From: Sophora flavescens
Lineage: Eukaryota > Streptophyta > Magnoliopsida > Fabales > Fabaceae
DNA: 64,000 bases
NCBI GenBank assembly: GCA_030762895.1
Contig: CM061062.1
Coordinates: forward strand, 133,159,104 to 133,223,103
Direction: 5' to 3'
Both the position numbers and the translations under genes were made by a program. Shown piece after piece: positions 1 through 12,833 of this stretch (position 1 is the stretch's first letter; every line of letters starts with the position of its first letter). The notes below the pieces were generated by a model, which was given only the letters and a program-made list of their open reading frames with translations, did not search any database and was not told where the DNA came from.

Positions 1-1103
1 ACTTGTTCTTATTTTTCGAAGATGGTCATGGTTTTGATCTCCTTAATACATATGGATGCTAAACCTAAGAGATTGGAACGTTTAGTGAATGCTAGCCTAT
101 TTTACTAGCCTTGGCCGAATACCCTAAGTTTATAACTTAGTGGGATTTTAATTCAACTTTGTTAAATGATCATTGTTTATGAACTCCTAACACTTAAGGA
201 TCATAAATCCATAAGTTGTATAATTTTCGGGGATCTATAACCCTAATTTATTGTCTTGGCCGAACCTAATTCCTTGTGGGTTAGTGGTCTTGGTTGATTT
301 TAACTTATAATTTTGTGTTCATAACCTTAGACTTCCATCGCGGAGAAAACAAGGACGTTCGTGGTATATCTCTTCAAGCATCTAATCTCCTTACCTTCAC
401 GGAAGGTAAGAGGGGATTGCCTAGGGATATTCAATGACTATATGCATGTGTGTATGTGTTTACTTGAGTGATTTGAATATTATTATGATATTGAGGAAAT
501 ACTTGAATGACTTTTTTACTTGAACTATTGTGATTATTACTTGAAGTTGATTATTACTTGCCTTAAAGTATCTCTTCAAGTATTGTGAGTTGATTCCGTG
601 GATGAGGGCAGCGACGTCATAGACCCATTACCTGATGTCTCGTCTCATGGGAGTTTTTGTGGAGACCCTGCTTGTAGCCAGTGTCAGTGACCAGTTTGGA
701 ACGTTTTGTGAATAGTCTTCCATCTTCTAACTTTCTAGAGTCACTTTTGTGATGTGGTCCGGACCCTCTTTCCCCGGGTTTTTGCTTACTCTCTTTTCAG
801 TTGTATCTTCTAGATTTCTAACTCTGTTGCAATGGCCGTTGATAAGGCCCTAGCTTATGTACTAGAACTTGGGTCTCACTGGGACATGTTATGAATATAT
901 ATATATATATATATATGGTGTACTCAATTCATGTTCTTAGTGTTCATCACTTTTATTTCAATTATCCTTTCAAACAAAAAAAACTACCGTTTTTAGTGTA
1001 CTTATCCATCGAGAAAATGATATTTTCCGAAAGTAACCAGCATTGTAATAAGTTTTATTTTCGCAATTGGGTAACCATGTGATGTCGGGTTTAGGGTGTC
1101 GTA
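1..1103 (+). repeat. Element A 5' LTR (left end outside window, internally deleted)
   Basis: Bases 1 to about 595 match the 3' LTR at about 6800-7460 (for example the block TTAAATGATCATTGTTTATG). After that the two LTRs part. Bases 596-690 read as an Asp/Ser-rich tail resembling the end of the LTR-encoded ORF of the related elements, followed by TGACCAG as after that ORF in elements E and F. The 5' LTR has therefore lost roughly 1.5-2 kb, including most of the ORF. It ends GTGTCGTA, where relatives end GTGTCACA, four bases before the PBS. A short (AT)n run lies at 895-916. Confidence 0.8.
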
Positions 1104-1107
1104 TTAG

Positions 1108-1119
1108 TGGTATCAGAGC
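1108..1119 (+). other. Primer binding site of element A (initiator Met-tRNA)
   Basis: TGGTATCAGAGC lies four bases after the LTR end. This is the usual 12-base complement to the 3' end of plant initiator Met-tRNA used by Ty3/Gypsy elements. A leader of about 170 bases separates it from gag. Confidence 0.92.
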
Positions 1120-1286
1120 TGGTCGAGTCTTTCAGGAATGTTTGGGTTTAGGTCTGTTGTGTCGACGTTGTGTATTCTCTGATCGAGTCTTGTTTGAATT
1201 ACTTCTAATAAGTAATGCGCGTTATCTGACGGGTTTACCTTTCATTTTCTGGTTACCATCTCACTGATTGTGTCTTATAGGTCAGT

Positions 1287-2390
1287 ATGGAACCAGGAGG
1301 AGCACGCGGGCGTGGTGGTCGTGGCAGAGGCAATGACGGGATGGACTTCGCTGCCCAAGCTTTGGCTAACGTTGCTGCTGCCATAGCTCTCCAGACCGCC
1401 AATGCGGCTGCCCAGAATCAACAGGAGCAGTAAAGAGCTGAACATGCTACATAAGGGAAGAATCTGAGTGCCTTCCGACGCCAGAATCCATCGCATTTTG
1501 ACGGGGACGTAGACCCGGCTAAAGTCAATCTTTGGATCCAAGAGCTGGAGAAGATCTTTGAGCTGGTGAACACCCTAGAGGAAGCAAAGGTACCTTATGT
1601 AACGTTCCAACTGATTGGAGATGATGAATACTGGTGGAAGGGCCCTAGACAACTGCTAGAAGCTGAGCATCAGGCGATCACCTGGGGTGTATTTCGCAAC
1701 AAATTTCTGGACAAATATTTTCCCCAGAGTGCTCGGACAGAGAAGGAACAGGAATTCCTGAGGCCGAGTCAGCGGGACACGACGGTGGGGGAATATGATA
1801 CAAGGTTTGAGTCCCTTGCCAAATATTTCTGCTTTTTCTAGAACAACCCCGATGAGGAGTGGAAGTGTGAAAAGTTCGAAGCCGGTTTGTGCTTCGAGGT
1901 CAAGGAATCTGTGATGCCTTTCGAAATCAAGAATTTCCAAGAACTGGTAGAGAAATGCCGAAAGGTAGAGCTGATGCGCAAGGGGCGAGATAGCAAAGGG
2001 AATGTTAGAGGACTCGTTCATCCCAAGAGTCAATATCAGGGATAGAACCAAAAGTGGAAGCAGAACCAGAGGAAGCCATATTACCAATCACCCAGCAACA
2101 ATCAGAAACAACAACAACAACAACATCGTTCCGGTACTTCGGGAACGGGAAGTAGAGGCCAGAGAAACAATAATCAAGGCAAAGAGAGGAAATGTTACCA
2201 GTGCGGAGATCCCAGTCATCTAGCTGATACGTGTCCAAGGAAAGAGATGAAGTACTTTAACTGCAATCGTGTGGGGCACCTGGCCAGGGACTGCAGAGCA
2301 CCAAAAAAAGACCCAGTTGTCAATCATGCCAAAGAGCGCAAGCGGGCTGCTAAAGGGCGAGTGTATACGATGAGTGGAGTTGAAGCATCG
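1287..2390 (+). pseudogene. gag: gag (capsid-nucleocapsid) of element A, broken
   Basis: The start at 1287 (MEPGGARGRG) follows TTATAG/GTCAGT, the same acceptor-like context as in the other elements here. The Gly/Arg-rich N-terminus, the capsid region (DEYWWKGPRQLLEAEHQAIT) and two zinc knuckles follow in one frame. In-frame stops occur near 1431, 1450, 1839 and 2043. The first knuckle is intact (CYQCGDPSHLADTC, about 2193-2234). The second has lost its first Cys (YFNCNRVGHLARDC). The product would package genomic RNA into particles, but this copy cannot make it. Confidence 0.88.
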
Positions 2391-5300
2391 AATTCCGTCG
2401 ATCTGGTGCAGGGTAAGTGCGATTTAGCCGGTAATCTTTTAACTGTACTTTTCGATTCAGTTGCAACTCATTCTTTTATCTCGATTGATCGTGTGAAACT
2501 TCTAGACTTGCCTATTTATTCCTTACAATATCACTTGATTGTTTCTACCCCAACTGATGAGCCAGTAACTGTTAGTTCTGTTTGCTTAAATTGTCCTATC
2601 ATTGTTCAGGATAGGCACTTTCTTGTAGACTTAATCTGTTTTCCTTTAATACAATTAGATGTAATTTTAGGCATGTATTGGTTATCTTCCAACCATATCC
2701 TGATAGATTGTGCTCAAAGAACCTTAGTCTTTAGGGATGAGATTTCTGTATTATTATCTGCTAGTCAGGTAACAACTTCTTTGAAAGAGGGAGCTCAAGG
2801 TTACATGTTGTTGTTTTTCTCAGATGTTAAGAGTGAGTTAGACTTAGAGTCCGTACCTGTCGTCAATGAGTTTCCGTAAGTTTTTCTTGAGAATGTAGCT
2901 GGTCTACCGCCTGTTCGAGATATCTAGTTTACGATTAATCTGGTTCCAGGAACTGGACCGATATCCATGGCACGTATCGCATGTCACCATTGGAGTTAGA
3001 AACCCTAAAGTAACAACTTGAAGAGTTTATGAGAAAGGAATTCATTCAACCCAATGTACCGCTGTGGGGAGCTCTAGTTTTGTTAGTGAATAAGAAGGAT
3101 GGGACTTCTCGACTCTCTGTGGATTTTCGGCCGTTGAACAAGGCTACGATCAAGAATAGATATCCGCTCACAAGGATGAATGATCTCATGGATCAATTGC
3201 ATGGTGCGGCCGTATTATCGAAAATATATTTACGGTTAGGCTACCATCAGATTCGTGTGAAAGGAGAGGATGTCCCAAAGATAGCGTTTCGAACACGCTA
3301 TGGGCATTATGAGTACCTGGTGATGCCGTTTGGAGAGACGAATGCTCCTGCCATATTCATGGATTACATGAATAGGATTTTTCATCCTTACTTAGATCAG
3401 TTTGTTGTCGTCTTCAATGATGATATTCTGATCTATTCTCCAAACAAGGAAAAGCATGCTGAGCATCTCAGCATTCTTCTTCAGACCTTGAAAGAGAAGC
3501 AGCTCTATGCGAAGCTGGAAAAGTGCGAATTCTGGTTGGACCAAGTACAATTCTTAGGTCATGTGATATCATGCAAGGAATCACAGTGGATCCGTCAAAG
3601 GTCGAGGTTGTTTTAGAATGGAAAAGGCCAACAACGGCAACTGAAATCAGTAGCTTTGTGGGTTTAGCAGGCTACTATAGGAGATTCATTGGGGGATTTT
3701 CCAAGATAGTGGGACCCCTTACCCAGTTAACTCGGAAAGACCAAGCGTTTGTCTGGACGGAGGCTTGTGAAGGAAGTTTCCAAGAGCTTAAGAGAAGGTT
3801 GACAACCTCACTGGTGTTGATCCTACCTGATCCTAAGGAACCTTTTGAGGTTTATTGTGATGCTTCACATCAGGGGTTGGGTTGTGTGCTGATGCAGAAC
3901 CGAAAGGTCGTAGCATATGCCTCAAGGCAGTTGAAGATTCACGAAAGGAATTACCCGACACATGACTTGGAGTTAACAGCGGTAGTCTTTGCCCTGAAAA
4001 TCTGGAGGCATTATTCGTATAGAGCTACTTTTAATGTTTTCAGTGACCACAAGAGTTTGAAGTACCTCTACAATCAGAAGGAGTTGAACATGCGTCGGAG
4101 ACATTGGTTGGAGTTTTTGAAGGACTACGACTTTCAACTACAGTACCACCCTGGAAAGGCAAATATAGTGATGGATGCACTATGCAGGAAGTCAATACAC
4201 GCGTCAGTAATGATGGTTAAAGAGCAGGAATTGTTGGAACAATTCTAGGATCTAAGTTTATCAGTGGAGACATTTCCGGGAAGACTGTGTCTGAATAGGA
4301 TCACCGTTTCGAACGGATTGATGGAATAAATAAAAGAAAAACAAGTGAGTGATCAGTATCTGCAGGAAGAAAGAGACTTAGTGCCACAAGGAGCACTGTC
4401 AGAATTCTGAGATGGAACGGATGGAATTTTGAGATTCGATGAAAGAATCTGTATACCAGATGACGTCAAGCTTAGGAAGTTGATTTTAGAGGAGGCTCAC
4501 ACGAGTAAGCTGAGTTTACACCCAGGAGCCACGAAGATGTATCAAGATCTCAAGAAGTTACACTGGTGGTATGGAATGAAAAGGGACGTAATGGAATACG
4601 TCGCTTCTTGTCTGATATGTCAGAAGGCTAAGATTGAGCACCAGAGGCCAGCAGGAATGTTAAAATCATCGGACATCCCAGAATGGAAGTGGGACGATAT
4701 TTCAATAGACTTTGTGACCAGCTTACCAAGGACTCAGAAAGGACATGAGGCTATTTGGGTAATTGTGAATCGACTGATCAAGTCAGCTCACTTTTTACCT
4801 ATCAACATGAAGTACCCTATGAAAAGGTTGACTCAGTTGTATATTGACGAGATTGTGAGGTTGCACGGTATACCCTTGAGTATCATTTCGGATCATGATC
4901 CGAGGTTTACGTCATAAATTTGGAAAGGACTACAAAACTCTTTGGGAACAAAACTCAAATTGAGTTTTGCATATCATCCACAAACTGAAGGACAGTCAGA
5001 GAGGACAATCCAATCACTCGAAAATTTACTAAGAGCGTGCGTGATGGAAGACACTGGGAGCTGGGATGAGTTCCTACCATTGATAGAATTTACCTACAAC
5101 AACAGTTTTCATTCAAGTATAGGGATGGCACCTTATGAGGCATTGTATGGTCGACGATGCCGAACACCTTTGTGTTGGTACTAGGATGGTGAGAGTCTGC
5201 TGTTAGGACCAGAGATCGTGCAACGAACGATCGAGAAGGTGAAGATGATCCAGGAGAAAATGTGGACGGCCCAAAGTCACCAGAAAAGTTACGCTGACAA

Positions 5301-5748
5301 GAGACAAAGACCTCTTGAGTTTGAGGAAGGCGAGCATGTGTTCTTGAGAGTCACGCCAACGACTGGGATTGGCAGAGTGATAAAATCAAGAAAACTTACT
5401 ACCAAATTCATTGGACCCTACCAAATTCTTCACCGCGTTAGTCCAGTAGATAACAAAATATCTTTACCTCCTTTTCTTTCCAACATCCATGATGTTTTCC
5501 ATGTATCTCAGTTGAGAAAGTATATTCCTGATCCATCACATGTTATTAAACCTGATAAAGTACAATTAAAAGAGAACCAGTCTTTTGAGACTTCGCCGGT
5601 ACGAATCGCGGATAAGATGATGAAGCATCTCAGAGGTAAACAAATTCCTTTAGTCAAAGTCATCTGGAACGAAACAACCGCGGAAGCTACATGGGAGGTT
5701 GAGGACAACATGAAATTGCAATATCCTGAGTTATTTCAAGGTGCGTAA
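2391..5748 (+). pseudogene. pol: pol (protease, RT, RNase H, integrase) of element A, broken
   Basis: The protease active site reads DSVATHSF instead of DSGATHSF, a Gly to Val change that should kill it. RT follows with a frameshift near 2970 and another near 3600; its catalytic box is FNDD where relatives have FIDD. RNase H (CDASHQGLG, SDHKSLKYL) is readable, but its last motif is changed to VMDALCRKS. Integrase has the HHCC zinc region (HPGATKMYQDL...CLICQK), a DDE core broken by a stop near 4915, and a chromodomain-like end. Further stops lie at 4246 and 5182. This copy is inactive. Confidence 0.9.
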
Positions 5749-5783
5749 TTTCGAGGTCGAAATTCTTTTTAGAAGGGTAGTAT

Positions 5784-8700
5784 TGTAACACCCTGTTTTT
5801 CCTATGCTTTCTGTAGCAATATATACATATTTAAATGTGTTTATTTTTAGATAAAACTCAGGATGATTTTAATTAAACTAAAATCATTTTCTTATGTTGT
5901 TATATCATATGAATTCACGGTAAAAATTTCGGTTGAAAATTCAGACGGAAGCAAGTCTGCGTTTCCCTGCCTATACAAGTTTACTGTGCAGAAAACCTAA
6001 TTTTGACCCGTGAACGAAACGGTTGATGTTTATGTGATGTTTTGTGGGGGGTTTTACGATTTTGAAAATTTTCGTTCGAAAATAAAATATAATATTTTAT
6101 TCGTGAGAAAACGTCAGAAAACTACGATCGGAAGTGCAACCAGATACGCAATGGAGCAGATTAGGGAACACAAAAGGAGTGAAGTGACATGATGGAAGAG
6201 TTTATGACACACTCCAAAAGTATAATCATTACTCTTTTCAAATTATAATACTATTCTAATCCAAAAGTTGTTTCTCTCTCCTCCTTCTATCCCATCAAGC
6301 CTTAATTTCATTCTTTGTGTTATGTGTTCTTATTAAGATTTAAACTTCCAAAATCTCTTAAAAATGGTAGAAAACTCCTTTTGAGTTGAAACCACTTCCT
6401 ATAGTCTTGTATTTACTTGTATTTTCACATACTAAAAGGTTGTAAAACAAAGCTCCCTAACCCTTTCTTTCTAAGGAGGCCGAAACCATGCAATATGGCC
6501 CAGGTAGATTTTGTTTCAACTTTTGGAATATGATCATGTGTTTGAGTTTCTAACTATCCCTTGATCTTAAATCTATAAATCTTGGAAGGTTTGATAGCTT
6601 GTTCCTATGATGGCCGAAAATATGAATAAGTAGGCCTACGATACTTTGTTTCGACTTTCAAAGTATGATCATGGATTTAGAACTCTTAATACCATGTGAT
6701 TCTAAACCTAAGATTTGTTGTTAAACAAAGAATATTTTCCTCATCATCCTATGATGTCCGAAACTTAGTGTTTAGGTGCTAGGATGTTTGATTTTTTTTT
6801 TTTTCCAAAATGATCATGGACTCGAGCTCCATAAGATATTTGGATGCTAAGTCTAAGGGATTGGAATGTTTAAGTTTCCATTGTTTTCCAAAATGATCAT
6901 GGACTTGTACTCCATAAGATATTTGGATTCTAAGTCTAAGAGAATGGAAGGTTTAAAGATTTCTAGATTATAAATCCTATGAAGGCTGAACCTTGAAGGT
7001 TATGGACCCTAACTTTATAACTTGGTGGGATTTTCATTCAACTTTGTTAAATGATCATTGTTTATGAACTCCTAACACTTAAGGATCATAAATCCAAAAG
7101 TTGTATAATTTTCGGGGATCTCTAACCCTAATTTATTGTCTTGGCCGAACCTAATACCTTGTGGGTTAGTGTTCTTGGTTGATTTTAACTTATGATTTTG
7201 TGTTCATATGCTTAGACTTCCATCACGGAGATAACAAGGACGTTCATGGTATATCTCTTCAAGCATCTAATCTCCTTACCTTCACGGAAGGTAAGAGGGG
7301 ATTGCCTAGGGATATTCGATGACTATATGCATGTGTGTATGTGTTTACTTGAGTGATTTGAATATTATTATGATATGGAGCAAATACTTGAATGACTTGT
7401 TTACTTGAACTATTGTGACTATTACTTGAAGTTGATTATTACTTGACTTAAAGTATTGTGAGTTGTATATATGTAATTAACTGTTGTTAACTGTGATATT
7501 ATTGTCGAGAATATATTACTGTTGATTGAAGTTTGAGAAGCCGGACTTGAGTTTGTGCTCATGATTATAAGGATTAAAAGCCTTAATAAGCCTTGAATAG
7601 AACTTTGAAAGTATTGGTTTCATTTATAAAAGTTCCTTGTTTAAAACTCTTACTTCAACAGAATAAGATTCTTGTTTTGAAAAGAAACGTTGAAGTGTTT
7701 TTAAGTCAATAGAAACTACCTTTTTATGATCCAAATTTTGTACAAGAGAAAACCTTTTTCGAACTGTGTGTTTTATGAAGGAAAAACCCCTTCGGAAATA
7801 TTTGACTTTATTCCATCAAGGATTTCAAAAACAAACGAATTTCGTAATTGTTTTATAAAAGAGTTTGTAAAGGAAAAGATTTTCTCCTAAATGATTTAGA
7901 AACGTTCCGGTTACTTGGATAAGTGACCGAGGTTTTGTTTTGGATTTTGATTTTCACAGAGCGAAAAGTAAGCATGTGTGATCGAGAATCTAGTTCGCGA
8001 GACGTCGCCTCTAGCATTCAGTTATATACACGCGATCTAGGATCCGTGTCATGAATTATGGACCAAGGGTCCTTATCGTGATATTATGGGCTAGGAGTCC
8101 TAATCTTGGAATTAAGGGCTGTGTGTCCTAATTTTGTTATTATGGACTAGGAGTCCTTATCATGTTGAAATAAAACATGGATAGAATTATAATTTTTTCT
8201 ACGACCACAACCTTGGACTGTGACATCGGTCTAAGGTGTTGTGATTGAGCACTAGGACTGCGCATCCTGTCTTATTGATTTTCAAGTGATGAAAATTGTG
8301 AATAGTCGTTAGCTTTGGTCTTCGACAACCGAAAAGAGTGAACACAAAGAAAAGTCTTGATAATGAAAAGTCTTTTATTCATATGCATTTCCCCTTAGCA
8401 GATGTGCTTGAGGTACCGAATACCCGCTTAAGATGTGGTGTTCGAGGATGTATACATCTGGATGGCCGTTGATAAGGGATTCGTGATGATCTTGATCCGA
8501 GTACATGAGGTGACGGAGACAACTTGCCAATGCGGCATATGAGCCTGATCAACTCTTTATTTCTTAATGATAAAACAATGATGATATCTCATGAGATTAA
8601 GTTTAGAGCCTGATGATTGAAGTGTCATGCATTATCTTTATAAAACTGATTGATTCGGGTATGAGACCCACTGAAATAATACTTGTTGTTTACCTATCAA

Positions 8701-9167
8701 TAATGTTTTAAATGTTAATATGCCAATGTGTTGTATGTATCATATATATGGTTGTTGTGCGATATATCCGCTGTCGGTATCTCACTCTTTCATTTCTGCT
8801 TGTTATTCTCTCTTCCTTTTTGGTATCGTTATATGTATATGAGCTCAGATGGATCCCGACATCCTTCTTGTGCTGATGATGTCGAATACTGAGGTCTTCG
8901 ACGACGCGATGAACGTCGGGGCTTGGTAGATTGATCTGGGGCGATGTCTGCTACGTACCACAGATCAATCACCTCCACTGATTTGAATACTGACGGAGAC
9001 CCGATTTGTAGGAGCCAAAACCGTGGAGACTAGGAGAGTTGCTTTGCCTCCGACTTGGTACTACCTTCACGCACTACAGGTTAACAGACTACTACACGAG
9101 CTACCACCTCTGGAAACCGAGCAAGCAACACCTATCGAGGAGAACCCTGAGGAGTATCCTGAGGAGG
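5784..9167 (+). repeat. Element A 3' LTR, truncated by element B
   Basis: It starts TGTAACACCC just after the pol stop and a weak polypurine tract (AGAAGGGTAG). It contains the shared early block around GTTGAAAATTCAGACGGAAG (5928) and the block CGAGACGTCG near 7998 seen in the sister LTRs. It carries the first two thirds of an LTR-encoded ORF (8849 on). It stops where element B begins at 9168; the distal few hundred bases are not present in the window. Confidence 0.85.
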
Positions 9168-9170
9168 TGT
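8849..9170 (+). pseudogene. LTR-encoded acidic protein of element A, N-terminal part
   Basis: The reading frame starts ATGGATCCC directly after an acceptor-like AGCTCAG and aligns with the ORFs at 34988, 52609 and 61890. Shared features in order are an MDP start, GAW.I.LG, an ET..V.LPP.W..L block (here RRVALPPTWYYLHAL) and an acidic run (EENPEEYPEE). Two in-frame stops (TAG after GAW, TGA about 17 codons later) break it, yet there is no frameshift over about 320 bases. The frame ends at the element B insertion. No family is recognised and the function is unknown. Confidence 0.7.
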
Positions 9171-9944
9171 AACACCCCAATTTTTCTGCTTTCTAAGATC
9201 GGTATAAATATAAATAAATGTTTTTATTTTTATCTGAAACTTAGAAAATGATTTTGGGAAAACCAAAGTCATATTCATATCATACTTATTTTTATAAGTA
9301 TATGGTGAAATTTTTGGTTGAAAATTCATATGGAACCCGGTCTGCGTTTTAGCTGACAGTAAGATTTTACTGATCAGAAAACCTAATTATGACCCGAGAA
9401 TGAAATGAATAGATTTTATATCTCATTTCCAATGATATAGGTTATGTTGAAAATTTTCAAAATAAATAGGTAATTATACTCAATTCGGGCGTAAAACCCT
9501 AAATCCTGTAATCGACGGAGTCGAGAACGGACGTGCACAGACAAATTTTGACCTCGGATGCTGATACATAGAGCCACCTAGGATGGTGAGTCAAATGGAT
9601 GCGTCATCCATGTCATGATGACAATTAAACAAATATCTACATATTTCTTCAAGTTAGTGTAAAGACCATTTTGCCCTTTGACCATTTTATCCTTAAACTT
9701 CCATTGAAATGCCAAGTTTGCTCAACAATTTGTGGACACAAATCAGTCACATCACCAACCACTCCTAACCACATGTTTGTCATGATGGTTTTTTTTGGAA
9801 ATTACCATTTTGTCCTTAATGTTGGATTTTATCACAAAAGTGTCATTTTGTAAGATTACTCCTTTGTCCCTAAAAATTTATGTTTGGACCCTTATACCCT
9901 TCAAAACCACGACCAAACCCTCCCAAGTGAGCCCATTTCACTTC

Positions 9945-9952
9945 TATAAAAG
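9945..9952 (+). promoter_or_regulatory. TATA box of element B 5' LTR
   Basis: TATAAAAG follows CACTTC about 780 bases into the LTR and precedes a pyrimidine-rich CATCTTCATC stretch, a plausible start region. The matching place in the 3' LTR (about 14396) reads CAGTAAAAG, so that copy has lost its TATA box. Confidence 0.6.
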
Positions 9953-11987
9953 GCCATCTTCATCTTCTTCATCAACTTTGCCTCTTTCCTTTAAAACTCC
10001 TAAGTTACATAGCTTGATTTTGTGAAGAAATTGTTGGATTCTTTGCCCATTTCTCAATTTCAAGAGGTAATCCTTGATCTTCATCATCATTAAGCATCAT
10101 GTTCTTCAATTCCTTTCTTGATTTAAGGCCTTAATCATCTTTCCAATTTCTAGATCTAGAAAGTTTGAAATTCTCTAGAAAATCATAGAAAAATCCTAAA
10201 AATATTAAACCAATTTCTATGAGTTAGTTATCATCTCTACTATCATAATCCAAGAGATTGATGCAAACAAAATTTTCCTCCCCATTTAACCCTCCAAGGC
10301 CGAACCCTACTTGTGTGGGTGTAGTATGTTTTGCCTATTTTTCTTAGAAAGTGAATTTGTATATGATCTTTCTAGTATGTAAGTATGTTGAATCCAAGTT
10401 GTAATGATCAAATAAAATCCCTAGCTCATGTTTCTATTAAGGGCCGAAACTGAGTTTTAAAAGGAATTGGAGAGTTTGATTTCAATTCTTTGTGTTAAAC
10501 CATTAAACCTATGTCTTAACTATTAAGGATCATTAATCCAAAGACTTAGGCAATTGTAGTAAAAATTTAGTCACCAAACCCTTGCATGGTCGTGACTTAC
10601 CTATAGGGGATGGGTGATTTTATTTGCTTCGTTTTGATTGATAATTATGTTATGTGGTTTGTTGAAGGAGATTGTGTGTGAATCGTGTACGTGTGCTGTC
10701 AAGAAACCGGAGTGTCGGCGGACAGGTATCGTAAGGAAAGATCTTCAAGAGGTAAGGGGAGCTTACCTGAGGGATTTTTCCCAATAACTGTATGTGATTA
10801 GTGTGTGGTCTGTATTATTTATTTGTGGTTGTGGTGCTTGTTTAATTTGGTTCAAGTTGTTTAAGTTATGTTATTTTTACCTATGATGGTTGATTTGCTT
10901 TAAATTGTTTATCTGCAATTATATTATAATGTGTTGTGATGCATGATCTGCCTGAGAATATTTCTGTGATATTATTGTATGAGAAGCCTCACAGTGGTCA
11001 GTGCCCAATCAATTAATCAGATAAAAGCTTTAAGAAGCTTTATAAATTATATTCAATGTTTTAACGGTAAAATATTGGGATATAATATTAATGGAATATT
11101 TATTTGGGAAAAATAAGAAATGTTGGAAAATATTATTATTTTAATGATTTAATAGCGTAAGAGTGTTTTGTGGGTCATAGTGAGGACGTAACCGTGAAAA
11201 TATTTTTGTACTGCTAGTTTATACGTAGGAAAGTTCTAAATATTAGAAAATGTTATTTTAAGTAAATAAGTATTAAAAAATAATTTTATTATGGTGTTGA
11301 AAAAATAATTTTACTAGAAGAGTCATAATTGGTCTTAAAACATTTCTAAAACGTCAAACGTCGGACAATTCCGATAATATTTACGGTAGGATTACTAAAA
11401 ATAGTAATATTAGTTAAAATAGAGAATTTGTACCAAAGCAATATTTTCAAGTTCAAAATATTGATTTTATGAAAGAAAATGAATTTCAAGTGATTTTGAT
11501 GATTTTGTAATATGTATTTCCAACGTAAACGTATTTACGTAAAATTGTTTTATACACCGGGTTATTTCCGACAACTTGGATAAGTTTCGGAAGTTTTGTT
11601 TTGATTTTGTGTTTCACCGAACGAAAACAGTGTTAACGTAAACCTAGTATCCGAGACGTCGTGATACTGGCGTTCTTAATTACAAGCACGAAGATCTTTG
11701 ATCTATGTTACGTTGTTACACGTTGTACCGTTGTTACACGTTGTGATGAAGTTGTTAATATAGAATATTGTTTTTTATTTCATCACCACGAACCTAAGAC
11801 TGATTGCAAGGTCTATGGTTTTGTGATTGAGTATTCGGACTTCGTGTCCTATGTTAGTGTTGAGAAATCTATCACGTTAAAACTTACGAATAGTTGTAAG
11901 CCATCTTGAGCTTCGACAAAAGTAGAATGAACACAAAGAAAAATAACGAGAATAAAATGTTTTATATGCATGCATGGGCAGACGTGT

Positions 11988-12090
11988 CACGTCCTATGTC
12001 TGATACCTTAATGATAGGGTATTCGGGCTACGTTGTTGCCACGTCCTATGTCTGATACCTTAATGATAGGGTATTCGGGCTACGTTGTGC
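11988..12090 (+). repeat. 52-base tandem repeat in element B 5' LTR (two copies)
   Basis: Copies begin at 11988 and 12040 with CACGTCCTATGTCTGATACC and end near GGGCTACGTTGT. The 3' LTR has three copies, so the number changed after insertion. Confidence 0.88.
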
Positions 12091-12833
12091 CTAATTTACT
12101 TGGCAATTGAGCATGATCAACTCATTTATTTGGTGTTGGGGTCTCCGGAGATTGGGTACTAAATTAGAGCCTGAATATTGAAGTGTTCATGCATTTTTCC
12201 GAAAGACTGTGATCGTGTATGAAACCTAGTGATAGACTATTTGTTTATTTATGGAAATTTATATGTATATATGTTTGCTTTTGTATCGCTCATGCGGTTA
12301 TTGTGTTAAATCCATATATTGGCATCTCACCCTTACAACCATATCTAGTTCTACTGGTAATTGTCGTTGTATCTTGGGATACTAGTACAGATGAAGCGGA
12401 GGAGTTCTTTAAGTCACTTGCGGACTTAGATTCTACATGCTTGATGTAGTATTTGATTCTGGAAAAGACCATGGGGGTCTTTCCAATAATGTTTGTAGAG
12501 CTACCAGCTTAAAAGTCTTGTTTTGGGTTTTATATTGAAAAGGTCGGTAGCTGTGATGTTGTAATATTATCTTTGTTCTACGTTTCTATTTTTGGAAATT
12601 AATACCTTTTGAAAATAAAAACGGTATGCTGTGGTGACTTTTTTAAGAATATGACTTTACTATTTATTGTATGTATTAAGGTGTTCAAGAGTTATTCGCG
12701 AAAGAAAATTTTTACACCCGAGTTTTTTGACATCAAATAAATAAATTTTTCGAAAGCAACCGGAAAATTAAAGTTTTATTTTCCGAAATGAGTTAACGGG
12801 TAAACATGTGATGACCCAGGTTAGGGTGTCACA

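Larger units (their letters stand above)
1..9167 (+). mobile_element. Element A: decayed Ty3/Gypsy (Tekay-type chromovirus) LTR retrotransposon
   Basis: The order is LTR, initiator-Met PBS, gag, protease, RT, RNase H, integrase and a second LTR, all on the + strand. The integrase tail has the chromodomain-like block typical of Tekay/Del elements (SLPPFLSNIHDVFHVSQLRK, then a V.W.....EATWE block). The left LTR begins before the window. The right LTR is cut at 9167 by element B, so no target duplication can be read. The coding region has several stops and at least two frameshifts. Clade assignment is by recognition of the domain order and C-terminal motif, not by phylogeny. Confidence 0.9.
9168..12833 (+). 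repeat. Element B 5' LTR
   Basis: It runs from TGTAACACCC to GTGTCACA (TG...CA ends), 3666 bases, and is followed by TTAG and the PBS. It holds a TATA box (9945), two donor-like sites (CAAGAG/GTAATC at 10067 and AAGAG/GTAAGG at 10752), the GTGGTCAGTGC block near 10995 and a 52-base tandem repeat at 11988. The distal LTR ORF of the sister elements is reduced here to a short piece near 12360-12450. Confidence 0.88.

Noticed and set aside
11988..12090. A CRISPR-like array
   Set aside because: The units are adjacent with no unique spacers and lie in a plant LTR: a simple tandem repeat.
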